A stretch of 64,000 bases of DNA from Ladona fulva (lineage: Eukaryota > Arthropoda > Insecta > Odonata > Libellulidae), in the NCBI GenBank assembly GCA_000376725.2, contig KZ308791.1:79725-143724 (forward strand). Direction: 5' to 3'. Both the position numbers and the translations under genes were made by a program. Of the stretch, positions 11,581 through 24,727 are shown piece by piece. A model generated the notes under the pieces. It was given only the letters and a program-made list of their open reading frames with translations, made no database searches and had not been told where the DNA came from. How positions within the stretch are numbered: position 1 is the first letter of the stretch; every line of letters starts with the position of its first letter.

Positions 11581-13844
11581 TTTAGGTTCACGCACTACCC
11601 AACTGTATGTATAAAAACTGGGGGACGGATACATTCGCAAGTAAAGCCTGGGAAAGTATTTTCTATTTTTGCGTCTCTGAGGTCTTGGAAATATAATCGA
11701 CCTGGGGAAGTTTAGTAGGAGTTGAAAAGAAATGTTTGTGAATGTAACAAACACCGAATATTGGAGGTACACTAGTGTAGAGGATAATACTAACAGGAAA
11801 GAATGCTTATTCAATGGTATGGTCCAAGAAGGATATAAAAACGTATTTCACGAGTATATACCCTTTGTTTCTCGAAAGCTTGACTAGAAAACATCATAGT
11901 AAATTGCTTAACTGAGGGTCCAAAATAATTAATCTGTCATTTGACATCGAAAAACAAGAGACCTGGAATTGCGTCAGAACAGACCTTCAAAGGAAGGTAA
12001 AGTTTAACAAAGTTAATGCTTAAATTAGAGCGAAGGTAATTTATTTGAAAGAATACTTCTAATTGGATAAAATTTTGATGAACGTGACTATTTTTTATAT
12101 GAAATTCGCCATTTTACTTAACTGAAACTTTTATTCAGAGTACAAATGAGGTAATTTAGTTTTCTTCACATTTATGTTCACTTTAAATTGAAGCCCTGGT
12201 GAATGAATAGGGTACATATAGAAAAGTAAAAATAGAAGGATATTCAGCGTTTATTATAGACAACACCTTCGGAAAAATTAACATAGAGGTTAAATTGATA
12301 AAAATATTAAGCGCTTCGAAGAAAGAACATGGGGCTTAAATTTTTCCGAATGGTAATCATTGAAAACACCTTTTCCCCAAAAAGTTTTAATTGGACTTGA
12401 TGTTTTTTTATCCATCCGTGCGTACGTTAGTAAGCCTTTGCGATGAGGTTTTGAGCCGTGTGAATTAAAGCCGGAAGTTTTTTCACTGTACTGAGAAATC
12501 CATGTAAACACTGATGGATGTTGAGAATTCTTCAGCGTCCATCGCTGTTGAATTTCTGAACACTACTATATCAATAGTTAAGGAGGAGCTCTATTTTTAT
12601 AAATAGAAGAATTTCATCGAAATTTATACTCGAAATGTTAAAAATATTTTTAAAACCAATTCAATTAATTAAAGAATATCTTAAATATAGTAAAATATTG
12701 AATTTATATTACGTGGAGGTATTTTATTAGAGTTTGGAAACTATGCGTTTTCCCAGAGTCACCAAGGCATACATATCATTTCCATAGACTTAGCATGTTT
12801 TTCTTTTCGCTTTCGTTAAACAGAAAATATAATGTACAAGTATTTTCAACTTTCAGAATCTCAGCCCTGAACGTATTCGTGTTGTCTACGATTTTTTCTA
12901 GAGAAGACATTAGGAGAAAGGGACAAAAGTCTTTAATTTAGGAACAACAGACTGGCGGATAAATTAGGTAAATTATTCTCAATCCAACTTCAGTGCTTCA
13001 CTCTCAACGATAAATGGACATGCTGCCTTTCATCGTTGCATATATAAGTAAGAAATATTTCAGGACTTTTTCTTCTTTTTTAAGAAATTAAATTAAATGG
13101 AGCCTTCATCTAGTCAAACACTGACCAAAAAAGAGTAAATAATTCTTGCTCATAAACAAATAGTTGCCACTCCATTATTTCTCGGTAAGCAAGCAGTCTC
13201 GCCTCTTCCCAAATCTTCGATACTCTCATACCATGTAACTTAATTATTTGATCTTCGTAATGTTCTTTTCCTGGTTTTGTTATATTCAAACGTAATCTCT
13301 TTTTATGTATATAAAAGTGTATCTGTGTTGTGTTGTTTGCCTTTTAGAACTGTCTTAGCCTACAGTAATTCCTATGCAAAATTTTGTGAACTATAAGTGG
13401 GATTCGGAGGCTTTTCCCAATTCCTTTTTTTGTGGTGTTTATCCCTAAGTGCAAACTTAGGTTTCTAAACCCACAAAGTAGTTGTCATCTGCGCATTTTT
13501 ATCAAGCGATCTCTTGCTATATAAATTTCATATGATGAAGGATTGAATTAAAAAAGAAACAAATCCCGTTCCCGCAACAATTAAGTCGTTTTATTATTTT
13601 TATTACACAATCCTTGCATTTTTCCTTCAAACTGTATCTTTTATTTTTATATTTTTTTCCTTTGTGAAAATAAAAATAATTTTTTGCTTCACTTTAGATT
13701 AATCCATTTGCTGATTATTTTCTGTATCGTAGAGCATTTTCATTTTATTCAACAAACTAGACACACTTCCCAAGAGGATTTCATTTATCATTTTCTACCA
13801 CCAACTTGTCGATCTTCACCTCCCCTTTCGAACAGCTCCTATTT
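11581..13844. other. No feature seen (about 2.3 kb)
   Basis: AT-rich DNA with many homopolymeric A and T runs. Short open frames only, none recognisable. Confidence 0.5.
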
Positions 13845-13935
13845 CCATTACTCCAAATCGGTCATTCCAATCTCATCCATCCTCTCCATATATCCAAACC
13901 AACGTAGCACACGTATTTCAAATCCCATTGCCTAT
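13845..13935 (-). pseudogene. Non-LTR retrotransposon RT C-terminal remnant
   Basis: On the minus strand one frame reads MGFEIRVLRWFGYMERMDEI before a stop near 13849. The pattern L-R-W-x-G-(H/Y)-x-x-R-M-D is characteristic of the region just downstream of the reverse transcriptase in several non-LTR (LINE) clades. The usual catalytic YxDD motif is not present, an in-frame stop lies immediately upstream of the motif, and flanking sequence is frame-broken. It is therefore a short dead fragment. The clade cannot be assigned from so little sequence. Confidence 0.5.
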
Positions 13936-15974
13936 ATACATTCAAGGGTTAGAACCTTGGAATTCCGTGTGATACCCAGTATATGATCACCTTCATTCAT
14001 TATGAGCTGGATTATGTTTATTCAAATGCGATAGCGAAGTTTATAACTAGGGAATTTTTATCTATTCTTAAATTGCGGGATTAAAGATATCGCTCATTCA
14101 TTCAAGTTGGTAATTTAGACTTTTTCTTATTCCGCATACACTCATTTCCCGAGGGGAATTTACCTCGTAAATGTTTCTCGTGCAATATATTCCAACGGCT
14201 TATTTTGCTCACTCACGAAGGCTTACGGCCCTGGTAAGGTATCCGCAGTATCATGACAGAATGAAGGGATGCGGTATTTATAGTTATATCAAACGAAACT
14301 TTGGCCTTACAGTTGATGTGTATGTTCCGTTCACAGACACTTGACCCAAATTCCACCAGCCAAAACTCAGGTTCTACCTGAGAAACGAATTTCGTTTCGT
14401 GATAGTTCCTACGCATATCTATCTAATGTTTTCACCAGTACTGAATTCTCATTGAAATCACTATGTTTCCTTGTTTGGTTGGATATTTCATTGCTTTAGT
14501 CTTTCGTCGTTCCTTTTGGAGTATCGCAGAGGAATTCCTTAAGGGTTTTTGTCATATTTGGTGGCTTAAACCATTCCACAACACCTATTTCGAACATTGA
14601 TCATCCTCAACAATTATCAGCAGTAATATAAACTATTAAACAACAACTATCAGAAATATTGTTTTTGTTGTTGGGTGCCGTACCAGCGACTGTTTGCCAC
14701 ACGTGAAAGAAACACGTTCTTTGAAAATTATTTGAAATCCTAGAAAACTACACATACTACATTACCTTATTGATAATATACAGTCGGCTGTTCAGCATTT
14801 GTCATGCCGTCGTTTACATTAATACATTCCCCTTTAAACATACGTCATGCATTAAGGGAGTTAACGTCTTCTCCAGCCAGCAGTGCAACGTGATATGTTA
14901 TTCCCTGAGTGATCGTAGTTTTATCTTATTCTTGTTTTTAAGGAATACGTAGGCGGTGTTGGAAAATCCTGAACGACGAAAAGCTCTCGGCAAATCCCAT
15001 TTTCGCCTCTTCGACATTCCCAACATTTGTCTTTGACACAGCATTCATTCTCGGGACGCCGCGGAAGTAATATTCAAGGGAAATTGTGGCAAATGCGAGG
15101 TTTGAACAGACGCTTGAGGAGATCGATCCGGAGCTGATTTATTTCTCGGGAGAGAAGAACAGACGAAGCGGAAAAAGCTTCCGTTCACGTCCTCTGCCAT
15201 CTCTCCATTCCTTTGGCCTCGCTGCGCCTGTCACCCCCGTATCACTTCAGGAGGAGAGAGATATATCGCGGTGGCCGCAAACAATCTATAAATTTCGAGG
15301 AAACAGCCCCGGAAATTATTAATGAATCTCCGAGGACGCACGGAAATATCTCTGGGAGGAGATTAGATGGCGTTTCGGAAGAGTGGTCCAAAATAATTGA
15401 GAGCTCTTCCGAACGTCAAATCTGAGGATTCTATTCCGCACCTCCTCTGTGATTCGTACTCACACATTCTGGCGTTTATGAAAACGCAGTTTCCCTTTGG
15501 TCGGTCAAACGCTACCCATAGAATAACAAACTCTGGAGCACATTAAATAACGTGTATTAAAACACACGGTTAATAACATAACTTCGTCTGTATTCCACAA
15601 ATTATCGGTGAAATTAGAGACAAACCTGTGTTACCAATCTTGTGTTTTAAGATGAAACTCCACGAAGTCAAGGCCGGTGTGATTAAACTTGTGCACTTTT
15701 CGTCCTTATTAACATCTTTACAGTGTTACATCCAGGTATTTAGTTCGAATTTCAAATCTCTCCTTCTCTCTTTTATTACTTCCACATTCTACATCATTCA
15801 AAGGGACTACGCGCACTGGTTATCACATAAAGAAGTTTTGCACGAGTCAAAGTTAAGCGGATGCCATAATTTAACTTATGCAAAACTCAACCTATCCATC
15901 AGGATTTCTATTATAGTTTGCTTTCGTTGGGAATACTGCTATATATGTTTCATCATCAGCACTTATTTCTATAA
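13936..15974. other. AT-rich DNA with a GC-richer block
   Basis: At about 15040-15420 the sequence is GC- and CpG-richer. It includes two overlapping open frames (15086-15322, 15213-15425) with no recognised product. A 199-codon open frame starting at 15628 runs into the SINE-like repeat at about 16 kb, so I do not treat it as a gene. Confidence 0.4.
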
Positions 15975-16110
15975 AGGAGGCGCCGTTGGGTTAGAGACTT
16001 ATTTACGGCAGGATGTCCTTATCTCCGTCAATCCGCACCCATCACCGGGTGGTGGACTCCGGCCGGTAATCAAACCACGGACCGCTTCCACCGTAGGCGG
16101 ACGCAATACA
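15975..16110 (-). repeat. Probable tRNA-derived SINE, decayed
   Basis: On the minus strand GGTTTGATTACC (B box) lies at 16065-16076, preceded by GGTGGAAGCGGTCC and followed by GGCCGGAGTCCACCACCC. This is the arrangement seen where a tRNA-like head gives way to a SINE body. The A box is not clear. The body differs from the family 1 SINEs in this window, so it may be another family. Confidence 0.4.
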
Positions 16111-16924
16111 AACTATGATTTCCGGATTCCCCGTAGAATGTGTACCATTACGATCAACAAAAAGCCCCACAGCGTAGCTTCAAGATGGTTAGAAAAACCA
16201 AGATTGCGAACGTTAGTTCACAAATAGAAGCATTGTAGTGCAGCTGTTATCAGATTGAAGAAATCTATCTATCGTCCACCAGTATCAGAACCAAACAATG
16301 ACGAATCAAAATTTTGTTCATGAATAAACAATCCTAAATACTCAATATACAATTAATATCAGGTAAACTGGATTTTGAGTGATGTGAATTTTGAATTTTC
16401 TAAGAGTGATATCACACTAACAATTTAATAGAAAATTACTGCAGACAGTAAAGTCGTCCCAGAGTTATACCTGGATATCAGTATGCATGAAGTTACCATA
16501 GCTATTGTATAGTGCACCTATACTACTCCCTTCCCCATCTTCATGTAAATAAGAAAAGCATGCTGAAATTATTTGAAGGTTTCGATCGATTTTATAAGTA
16601 GTAGTGTTCATCGTTGTTTTCTCACCTGAAAGCTAAGATAGCGGTTTCTGTTCAATTTTACATTCTAATTTTCAAGTATACTTGATTTTCTTTTAGGATA
16701 TTGTACGCATGCGTTTTTTGTCCTTATCGAATTTAAAAAAAAACAAACGCGTAGTATTAAAAGTTTAAGTTAACTCTAATAAAAAGTCTTTCTACTATAC
16801 CTTAATCTATGGAGCTGTTTATTTGTCGCTTAGTACATGATGGGATAGAGGAAAATATATGATGCTAAATAATGGTATGCATATCGGTCGTTGCTTATAC
16901 CATCAAACTTGCTATTGACAGAGT

Positions 16925-16992
16925 CTTGCCTCTCCATAGCTTTTGGTAGCTAAGACCTGAGGTTTTTAGGTTCAATCCGGACTCCTTGCAGA
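16925..16992 (+). repeat. Decayed tRNA-like sequence
   Basis: TAGCTTTTGGTAGCTAAGACC at about 16938 resembles an A box and D arm, and GGTTCAATCC at about 16970 resembles a B box, at roughly tRNA spacing. The acceptor stem does not form. This is probably an old SINE or tRNA pseudogene. Confidence 0.4.
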
Positions 16993-19769
16993 ATAGAATA
17001 CTTTATCAACAGGCATAGGCAGAGGATGTGATAGGGTATTTTTTGTCAGCCATTGCCTCTAGTATAGGGAAAAATATGATTAAATACACCAGAACCTTAA
17101 ATTCTATTTGGAGCGAGATTTTCAAATCAAAACAACCGATTCCATCAGAGAAAAACTGAATTACCAAAACTCGTTTAGCTACATTGACGAATAAGTTGAT
17201 GATATGGAATTTCCATCTAACCGAATACGATGAAAAGCGTCTAGCAATCGACCAAATGTCTCCCAATTTCCCAAAACTTCGTATTTCGCTCAAATAGAAA
17301 TCGTGATGGAAACCGTACGCGACCCGAAAACGGATGCGGCCCGTTTCTATAGCTTCGAGTCTTATACCATTTGCGGTCACATTTCATTTCTCATAAGCGC
17401 AAACCGCACATCCGTCTCTTTGTCCCCACCACGCGCCACCACCCGACATATCTCCGCAATTCCCTTCACGAGGACACAAAAGAGTCGACCGCATCCCGGG
17501 AATAAAAAAGTATGAAGAATGAGCTCTGCATTAATTGCATCGTCAAAATGGATGTCCGGAGGTCAACCAGAGGAAGGGAGCGGAGTCGATATGGGAATTG
17601 GGCAAATACCACCAGGATGTGAGAAGAACCTGAGGGTTGAAGCCAAAGAATAGATAACCGAAACATTTTAAACGTGTGATATTGTCGTATCGCGTCGATA
17701 TTTTTCTGTGAGAATTTAATATGTACAGTTGTGGGATTTGGCATTCTTTAATCTGGTGAATTTATTGACTCTCGGCGTTTGACTGCGGTATAAATATTAA
17801 AAACTTCATCATTTCAGGCTTTTCCTTGTAGAATGGCATAGTCAACGGAATAATTTTATTTTACCACTTAAAGAAATCACAAATTCATAAGTGGTGGAAG
17901 TGTACCTGTGATGTGCGTAATTTATTTGGTTAAAAAAATATTTCACCCCCATTAAAACGATTTTTCGCTTTGATTGCACTTTGCCTAGAGGAATCGGGTA
18001 TTGAAGAGTATATATTTGGTAGAAATGAAGCATTTGAATGAAATTAGAACGTTCATGGATAAATGGTGCTAAATTGCGATTATTTTTCACGCATTTCGAC
18101 TTTTAATTGCGATGAAACTTATTGATCGCACTTTTGATTATTTTTATAAACCCATCGAAAGAATTTTGTTCGTTCCAAACCACATTAGCATTTCCGGGAT
18201 ATTAACGCACCATAATTAACCTATGAACTGCATTAGGTGTTATAACCTCTTTCCACAATCTTAAATTAGACAACCAAAAGATTCAACTCAAAACTATAAC
18301 AGCCAAAATAATTTATTACTGGGATTACGACCTTAAAACAGCAATCACTGATTCCGCAGCTTAAAAACTGTGCTGAATTAATAAACCCTTGCACTAAACA
18401 CCTTAGTATTCCGAGCCAGATGATCTCCTCTGACCCGCCATCTTCAATGAAAAAGAGAACTTAAATGTTGTTCGTAGAAAACCATGGATATGACTCCGAG
18501 TTTGCAGTTTTCCGCCAGGAAGTGGATTTTTTCGTCATTATTTTTAATCGTACTTTACAGTCAAATTCATTGCAATCAGTATGATTACACCTTACTTCGT
18601 GGAACGCCATTTAATAAATGAACTCTGTATTTCCTACACGGTTTTCTTATCCGACCGGCTTCAGCCTTACAGCCATCATTATCAGACATCTACCAGGTGA
18701 AAACACGAAGTTCAATTTCGTATTTATCAAGTTCCTCGATTTTCAATGCCATTTCTATTTAGTAAGCACTTCTATAAGTTATGGTGGTTTACAAAGATAG
18801 GTAAATGTTTTACAGCAAACACTCAGAAGCTATACCTTCTGGACAGTGAAAAACATAAGAAAATGAGCCATATGCAAAGAATAAAAAACAGCCTTAAATT
18901 AGGTTTCTTCCTAATGGGGTCAATTTGATACTTTTTTAATTCATCCTCCATGTAATTACTTCTAACTGACCGTAAAGAACTGTTGCAAAATAGCTGCACT
19001 AAACACAGCAAAGTACTCAGGCAGTGAAAGAAGATTTGGTTGCAATATTTTCAGTATCGCATAAAACAGTTGGTGGTATTTCGATAAAACTTTCTGAAAT
19101 TGTTTGGATGAGATATAAAAAGAAAATAATATTATGGGGCGGGAGATGTTAATGGGAACAAGAAATAGAGAATTCGAAACAGTCATTACTAGCCGTAATT
19201 AGGGCTTTGAAGAGGAAGAAATATGAGAGAAATGACTGTATACATTGTTACTACAAGCTCTCCTTTTTTGGAAGTAAGTTACATCAAATGGTGCCATGAA
19301 ATTTATTCCTTTTTCTCTCAAGTCACGTATCAACCTTTCTTTTTCATTCGACATTCCAAGCGTACACACGGTTTCGAAGCTAAATTCAGCTTTGACTCTT
19401 TATTAGAGATGTAATTTGTGATGCTGTGACATTTGTGGGTAAATTAAGAATTTCTGAACGAGATATTTATCCTCTGCCTCCGCCTGTTTTTGCTCGTTCA
19501 AATGTTGTGGTTAACTTATTCCGCAAAGATAATTGGGCTTTTATAAGGGATCCATCTACATCTCCGTGATTATAAAACAAAGAGAACATTTTAGATTGCA
19601 CGTAGTAATTAAAGAGAGAAAAGAGGTAGTTTTGTATTTCTTACGTCAAAGAATTCTCGGAAATTTTCCTCTACGCAAAAAATGAAATGTTTTTCAGTGA
19701 AAAATAAAAGACTCATACATCACTTAGAAAATCTTCGGAAGAAAGGTTTAAAATTTTTGTACGATAATA
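16993..19769. other. No feature seen (about 2.8 kb)
   Basis: AT-rich DNA with a modestly GC-richer patch at about 17290-17500, where opposite-strand open frames overlap. No product or repeat was recognised. Confidence 0.5.
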
Positions 19770-19806
19770 CTTAACTCTTTGCTACTCATCGTAGCAAAGA
19801 GTTAAG
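19770..19806. repeat. Perfect 16-bp hairpin
   Basis: CTTAACTCTTTGCTAC at 19770-19785 is exactly complementary to 19791-19806, with a 5-nt TCATC loop. It is of the same type as the hairpins at 10.3 and 43.2 kb. It is not followed by a T run, so it is not a terminator-like structure. Confidence 0.9.
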
Positions 19807-20330
19807 AATAACATTCGCAATAAATTTATTCTCTTTATTCAGATTCTGAGAAAGTAGGTTGATAGAGAGGACATTTCTAAAATGGAAAGCCAAAACGTTT
19901 GATTTTTAAACAAACGATAGGCTTCTCAGGTTTCTTGTTAATTTTTTCTAGTTATTCGTTCTCCTTGAAAGGGATGGCTTTCGTTTCCTGTATTCCGTTA
20001 ACATTTGAAACTATTTTAATAATTTTATACTGGAGCTTTTGAATGTTAATATTTTCCTTATTTTTTATCTTTCCAAAAAGAACTCCAAATCTTAAACGTT
20101 ACATATCTTCCTTATTATGGAGAGAAAGTTTGGATATATGGCTGGATTAATAACACTTTTAAACAAAACGATTCAGTAAGAGAAACTTTTAGATGGCAGC
20201 TGAGATTTTTCTGAGAATACTCAATCGAAGAATTATACAGAATACGGCCTTGAATAAAAAAAAATTCATTAGAGACAGGAAGTTAAACTCACTGAATTTG
20301 GAGAAACATTAACGAATGACTGAAAAGAGT

Positions 20331-20455
20331 AGCGTGAAAAATATCAACATGACTGAGACTCGAACCCAGGTCCTCCACTATGCGGGTAGGTATTCTAGCC
20401 ACTTTATTACCCTGCCGAATCAACTCTACACTGTTCATGGAATGCTTTTCTAAGC
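20331..20455 (-). repeat. tRNA-derived SINE, family 2
   Basis: The minus strand reads a D-arm-like GGTAATAAAGTGGCTAGAATACC (20389-20411) followed by the B box GGTTCGAGTCTC (20355-20366), the spacing of a Pol III promoter. The head and the flanking AGCATTCC and GTGAAAAATA motifs match the copy at 38.4 kb, which defines a second SINE-like family. This copy lacks the long inverted arms seen there. No target duplication was found. Confidence 0.65.
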
Positions 20456-21822
20456 ACGGTAAGTAGAACTTTACATATTGGAGTGTTTATAATTTTCATT
20501 GATGACGTCTTTCAAATCAGGGGGTGTGAATTAAAGATAATTCGTGGAAGATGGACAAACTATAGCTAATGTAATTTAAAACTGATGGGATGATCATCCG
20601 TTATACTGTGTTTATCAGCTCCAAAAACAACACGAACCAGTGTTTTCTAAGAACGATGGGAGTCGGCAACTGCAATGCACGACATTCCGAAAGCATAGTT
20701 TACGATTTACTTTACTTGTGATAGCTCATTTTTATCACCATTTGATTATTGCGGAGCCGTTCTGATATTATTCGGGGAAATGATGAATACATTATGAACT
20801 GATTCCCATCATCTACTTTCCTGATTTAGGCTGCATCAAGGCGGAGGGCACGATATCTATCAAACATTCATCAAATTATCGAGAGTAATACGTGTATTGT
20901 GTGAAAAATATTATACTATCTGAGACAGGGACACCTTAAATAGCATTGTCAAATACGTGTTTCGAAAAGATAAAATACTTACAATAAACCAGTGCAAACA
21001 ATGATTCAGTTGACCTTCGACACTCACCTGCAATAAAAAGGAAATTAAAATCTATTAGCAATGCAGTGCATAAGGAAACAACAGGCAAAATATCACTTAA
21101 AGATATTGAAATAATTTAAGAATATGAATCATTATTATGTAAGATGATTAACATCGTCGATAAGCATTAAACACCTTTGAACCTTCTTTACAATTCATCC
21201 ATCCCACGTTAGCTGCACGTACCAAAAGCAATGTTCTTTTTCCTTTTCTAATAAGAGTTAAGAACTATCTAATAAGAAACACTGTATCTAAATAATTTAC
21301 GAGGAATTCAGATAAAAAAGAGATTTAGATCCCCGTTAAGCCGTTTATTTCATATAACATATTCTTATAAAAATTTGGTATGTATATTATTTCTTCTATG
21401 ATATTTAGTCGAGTAACAATTATAATTAGTCTGAACGATTTAGCATATTTAAGTCCAAATACTAAATGTATTCAGTCCTCGACATACCATTTAGTAATGA
21501 TAAGTGATTTAAGGATAATTCAGAGATAAGTTGCCTCTGTTTCAATTGTTTTTTTAAATCTTCTTTTATAATCTTTCTAATTGACATATCCCTACATTAT
21601 CCATTTCTCTCCTTCATTTCGTGTTTATAACACAAATGAATAATTTGTTCCTTCATTAAATATAAGGATTATAATGTGGATTAGAGGATGAAATGTGTGT
21701 ATATATGTAATAGTATGAGTCTGAATAGGTTTGGTAAGTAGAAGACATTGATGTTTGTTACAATATGTAAAATCTTTCCCAAACAACGCCGGACACTTTC
21801 TGAAAATAATACGCAAGTCTTT
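20456..21822. other. No feature seen (about 1.4 kb)
   Basis: Strongly AT-rich DNA. No open frame or repeat was recognised. Confidence 0.5.
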
Positions 21823-21920
21823 CTCTAAGTCAGGGGTGGCGAACCTATGGCACGCGTGCCCACAGTGGCACGCTAGAGAATGTTTTGGCACACAATGGAA
21901 TGTTCGGAACTTTAACGGCA
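21823..21920 (+). mobile_element. hAT-type left terminus (solo fragment)
   Basis: CAGGGGTGGCGAACCTATGG at 21831-21850, followed by GCACGCGTGCC, has the CAGGGGT start and palindromic subterminal region typical of non-autonomous hAT transposons. The preceding CTCTAAGT (21823-21830) fits the 8-bp hAT target pattern. I could not find the matching right end within the next kilobase, so this is a truncated copy or one whose right end has decayed. Confidence 0.5.
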
Positions 21921-22552
21921 CAATGTTTATTATGTAATAATTTTGAATTATGATCATTCATAGTTATAATTAATAATGATCAACTTCAAACATCAACGTC
22001 AATTACAATACAATAATCCCATCGTTGAGATAATATAATAGATAATGTTAGCATCCTACTGTATGGCTTGGAACCATATGGCAACGTAAGTCCTTTATAT
22101 TTATCAACTTAACATTCGTAGCACTATTGGTTCACCATCCATGTTCTTCCCTGTGAAAGAAAGAACTTCACTTCATTCCCTTAATCACGGAGGCGAATTT
22201 AAGCTACCGGAGACCCTAGATGCAAATATCAGATTGAGATTTTCACTAGAAATTGCAACAGAAAAAATTCATAAAAATGTAAATTTTGAATTTTTTCATA
22301 AAAAACACACACATCCCACTGAAAGCTCACACGCTTCATTACGGCGAGAATAAACAAAAATTTTTTGAATTAGAATACGTAGTATTTCTATGAATTACAG
22401 TGAATAATGGATAAAATCTTTCTCATTACATAATGACATAAGTGATTTAATAAATTCTATAATCATATTATGTATACTTCCTCAATAGATGTAGAATTCT
22501 TTCTTGAAGCGAAAAAACAGAACATTTTGCTATCGAAAGTTAACTGGCAGCA
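21921..22552. other. No feature seen
   Basis: AT-rich DNA. An open frame at 22141-22353 has no recognised product. Confidence 0.45.
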
Positions 22553-22622
22553 TCTTTTTGAGGCCCCCAAATGATCGAGGCCCTCAGATAGTGCCTATTG
22601 CGCCCAATAGCCGCCCCTGGTT
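22553..22622. repeat. GC-rich GCGCCCAATAG-type repeat scrap
   Basis: GAGGCCCCCAAATGATCGAG and GCGCCCAATAGCCGCCCCTGG form a short C-rich block set in AT-rich DNA. The style (C runs, GCGCCC, CCCCTG) resembles the ends of common invertebrate dispersed repeats. The class cannot be assigned. The GCCCCTG end is similar in style to the block at 43.2 kb. Confidence 0.3.
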
Positions 22623-22739
22623 ATTCATCATATCTAATCATGTTTTAACATCGTTTAGCACCGTTCTTAAAACCTGCAATATCTGCATGGTAAGGTTGTA
22701 TTTTCCAAAACCTTTCCGTTTTCATTCTCATCCTGAAGT

Positions 22740-23170
22740 TTAAGGAATCACGGAGTACCCCTTTAAGCCGAGAGGTGTGTGGGGCGCATGCTCGACCACT
22801 TCTCATTCTGTGCAGACCCCGAAGGATCGAAAGCCCTCGTGTCAGGAAGAGGGAGGGATCATCGCTCCACCTTTTGTCGCCAAGCGTAGAACAAGGCAGA
22901 GGAAATAAAAGTGGGAAGGGATCGAGAGATGTTATATTCCGTGACACATCGGCTGGCAACCTCCTGGGACATCTTTTCCGCGCCAAAGGAGACTCACATC
23001 CGCTGAATTTCACCACCTTCTCGGCGCCACTTTCATGCTTGCCAGTGTGGAAGATGATGAGCGGTCAGAACACTTGGCCTCGCTTCCAATAGAAACGAGG
23101 GCGCCGGATGTGGACGCCTGTGATGGAGGTGCAGAGTGTCACTTAACGTCACAAACAAGGTTTGCGATAA
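22740..23170. other. GC/CpG-richer block with overlapping frames
   Basis: Base composition shifts to near parity, with several CpGs. Open frames overlap on both strands (22645-23016 minus, 22775-23092 plus, 23035-23394 plus), as GC-rich non-coding DNA produces by having few stops. No domain or motif was recognised in any frame. This could be a conserved non-coding element or an unrecognised exon. Confidence 0.35.
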
Positions 23171-23394
23171 TGGACGCGCAGTTTCAATACTTTGGTACCT
23201 TGAATCACGGACTGGAGTTGCTCCGAGTTGCGACTTGCATTCAGGGTTTTCCATTACGTTACATGGCAAATTTGTTCGATTGTTTTCAGTACCAAAGTTA
23301 CCGTTCCTTAATCTTTGTTCAACTGTGGTTCAGACAAGGAACGTTTATAAAATACGTTATAAATATTTGTGAATCTCAAAAACGATTACTATAG

Positions 23395-24727
23395 CGTTGT
23401 CTGATAAAATTTTAGAAGAACTTGTGGTTACATAAACCCGGAGTGTTGTTTGCGAAAAGTACGCAAGCAGATGACCACCCACAAAGAAGAAGGAGCCATA
23501 AGTGCCCAGCTACAGATGCACTGAGGGAAATAGAAAGGAGTTAAACAATACCCTGTACTTAATACTGGAATACTATTCAAGAGTAAGGTTATTAGAGTAT
23601 GATAGCGAAATTGAATTATTTTTGTATAATACATAGACTACGTCAGGTGGCGGCGCTAACTTACACTACAATGTACAGCTAACGAGAACAATGTAACAAA
23701 ATTCTACAAACACAACTACAGAACGTTAATATTTAACCACCTCCTCCATTAAAAACAATTGTTTGCAAACTACGGTAACTAACAAACTGCACAGCTATAA
23801 TTTACAAAGAAATCTAAAACCACCACAAACGCATTTACTATTTAACATTTACTACATTTAACACAAACACTACCTTTACGAATTAACTCAAAAAACACTC
23901 AAATAAAAGAGGAAAGTAATTAAATTCTTAAGTAATGAAGTTTCCCAACTTTATTGGTTTTGAATTGAAGGATGGAAGGATAGGTGTAAAAGAAGTCATT
24001 AATACCTTTTTTCGAAGCTTACAAAAGATACAGTTTTCCTAAAAAATGTGTGCTCAAACACCTTTGACTCATTGCTACAGAGGAATGATAAGAAAAATAA
24101 ACATGAAGAGAGACTGTAATATTGCGGAATAAAAAGGGACAGATAACTGTTCCAACGTGGAAACTTCGTGATTTATTCCAATGTCTTTCCTGTTTTTCTG
24201 TTAGTATAAATTTGTAGGATAGCCCCAACTTTAATCATGGCATGAGTTAAAAAAGCCTAAACGCTTGGTGCAGAGTTTACGCACAAAAAAGGCAAAGTTG
24301 TAAAGGAATTCATATGATGAATCCATGAATTTCATTGTAACGTTATCTTGTTTGCGATGGAATACCACTGCACAGAATCTAATAACCTGCAGCGGGTTCA
24401 GGTTTAAATAAAAACTAATTGATCGAATGAAGTTACAAATGGGCATATCTCACATTTTCATACCCCGAACGCAAATTTCGGCTCAAGGTTCATATCGAAA
24501 GGTCAAAATATGGACGAAAAACGCCATTCCTAAAGCTTCTGTTTCGTGTTATTCGTTTCTCGTTGCACACGTATAACAAAGCTAGGAAGCACGTATCCTA
24601 AACCGTAGGCAACCACGCACACGGCTATGTACATTTGGTTGCATTTTTAGAAAATAGGGCGCTAAAAAAGGAAATCGGATGAATGCATGCTGAAATAAAA
24701 TATCGTGACGTGATGTAACAGAACATT
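23395..24727. other. No feature seen (about 1.3 kb)
   Basis: AT-rich DNA. The stretch at 23650-23900 is rich in A and C (ACAAAC and AACTAC words), as in simple-sequence decay. Confidence 0.5.

Noticed and set aside
13849..13913. Candidate intact retrotransposon at 13.7-14.0 kb
   Set aside because: Only a short motif stretch is readable. Stops interrupt both sides and the catalytic core is absent.
15628..16227. Longest open frame (199 codons, plus strand)
   Set aside because: No recognised domain, low-information composition, and its 3' third runs through the antisense of a SINE-like repeat.
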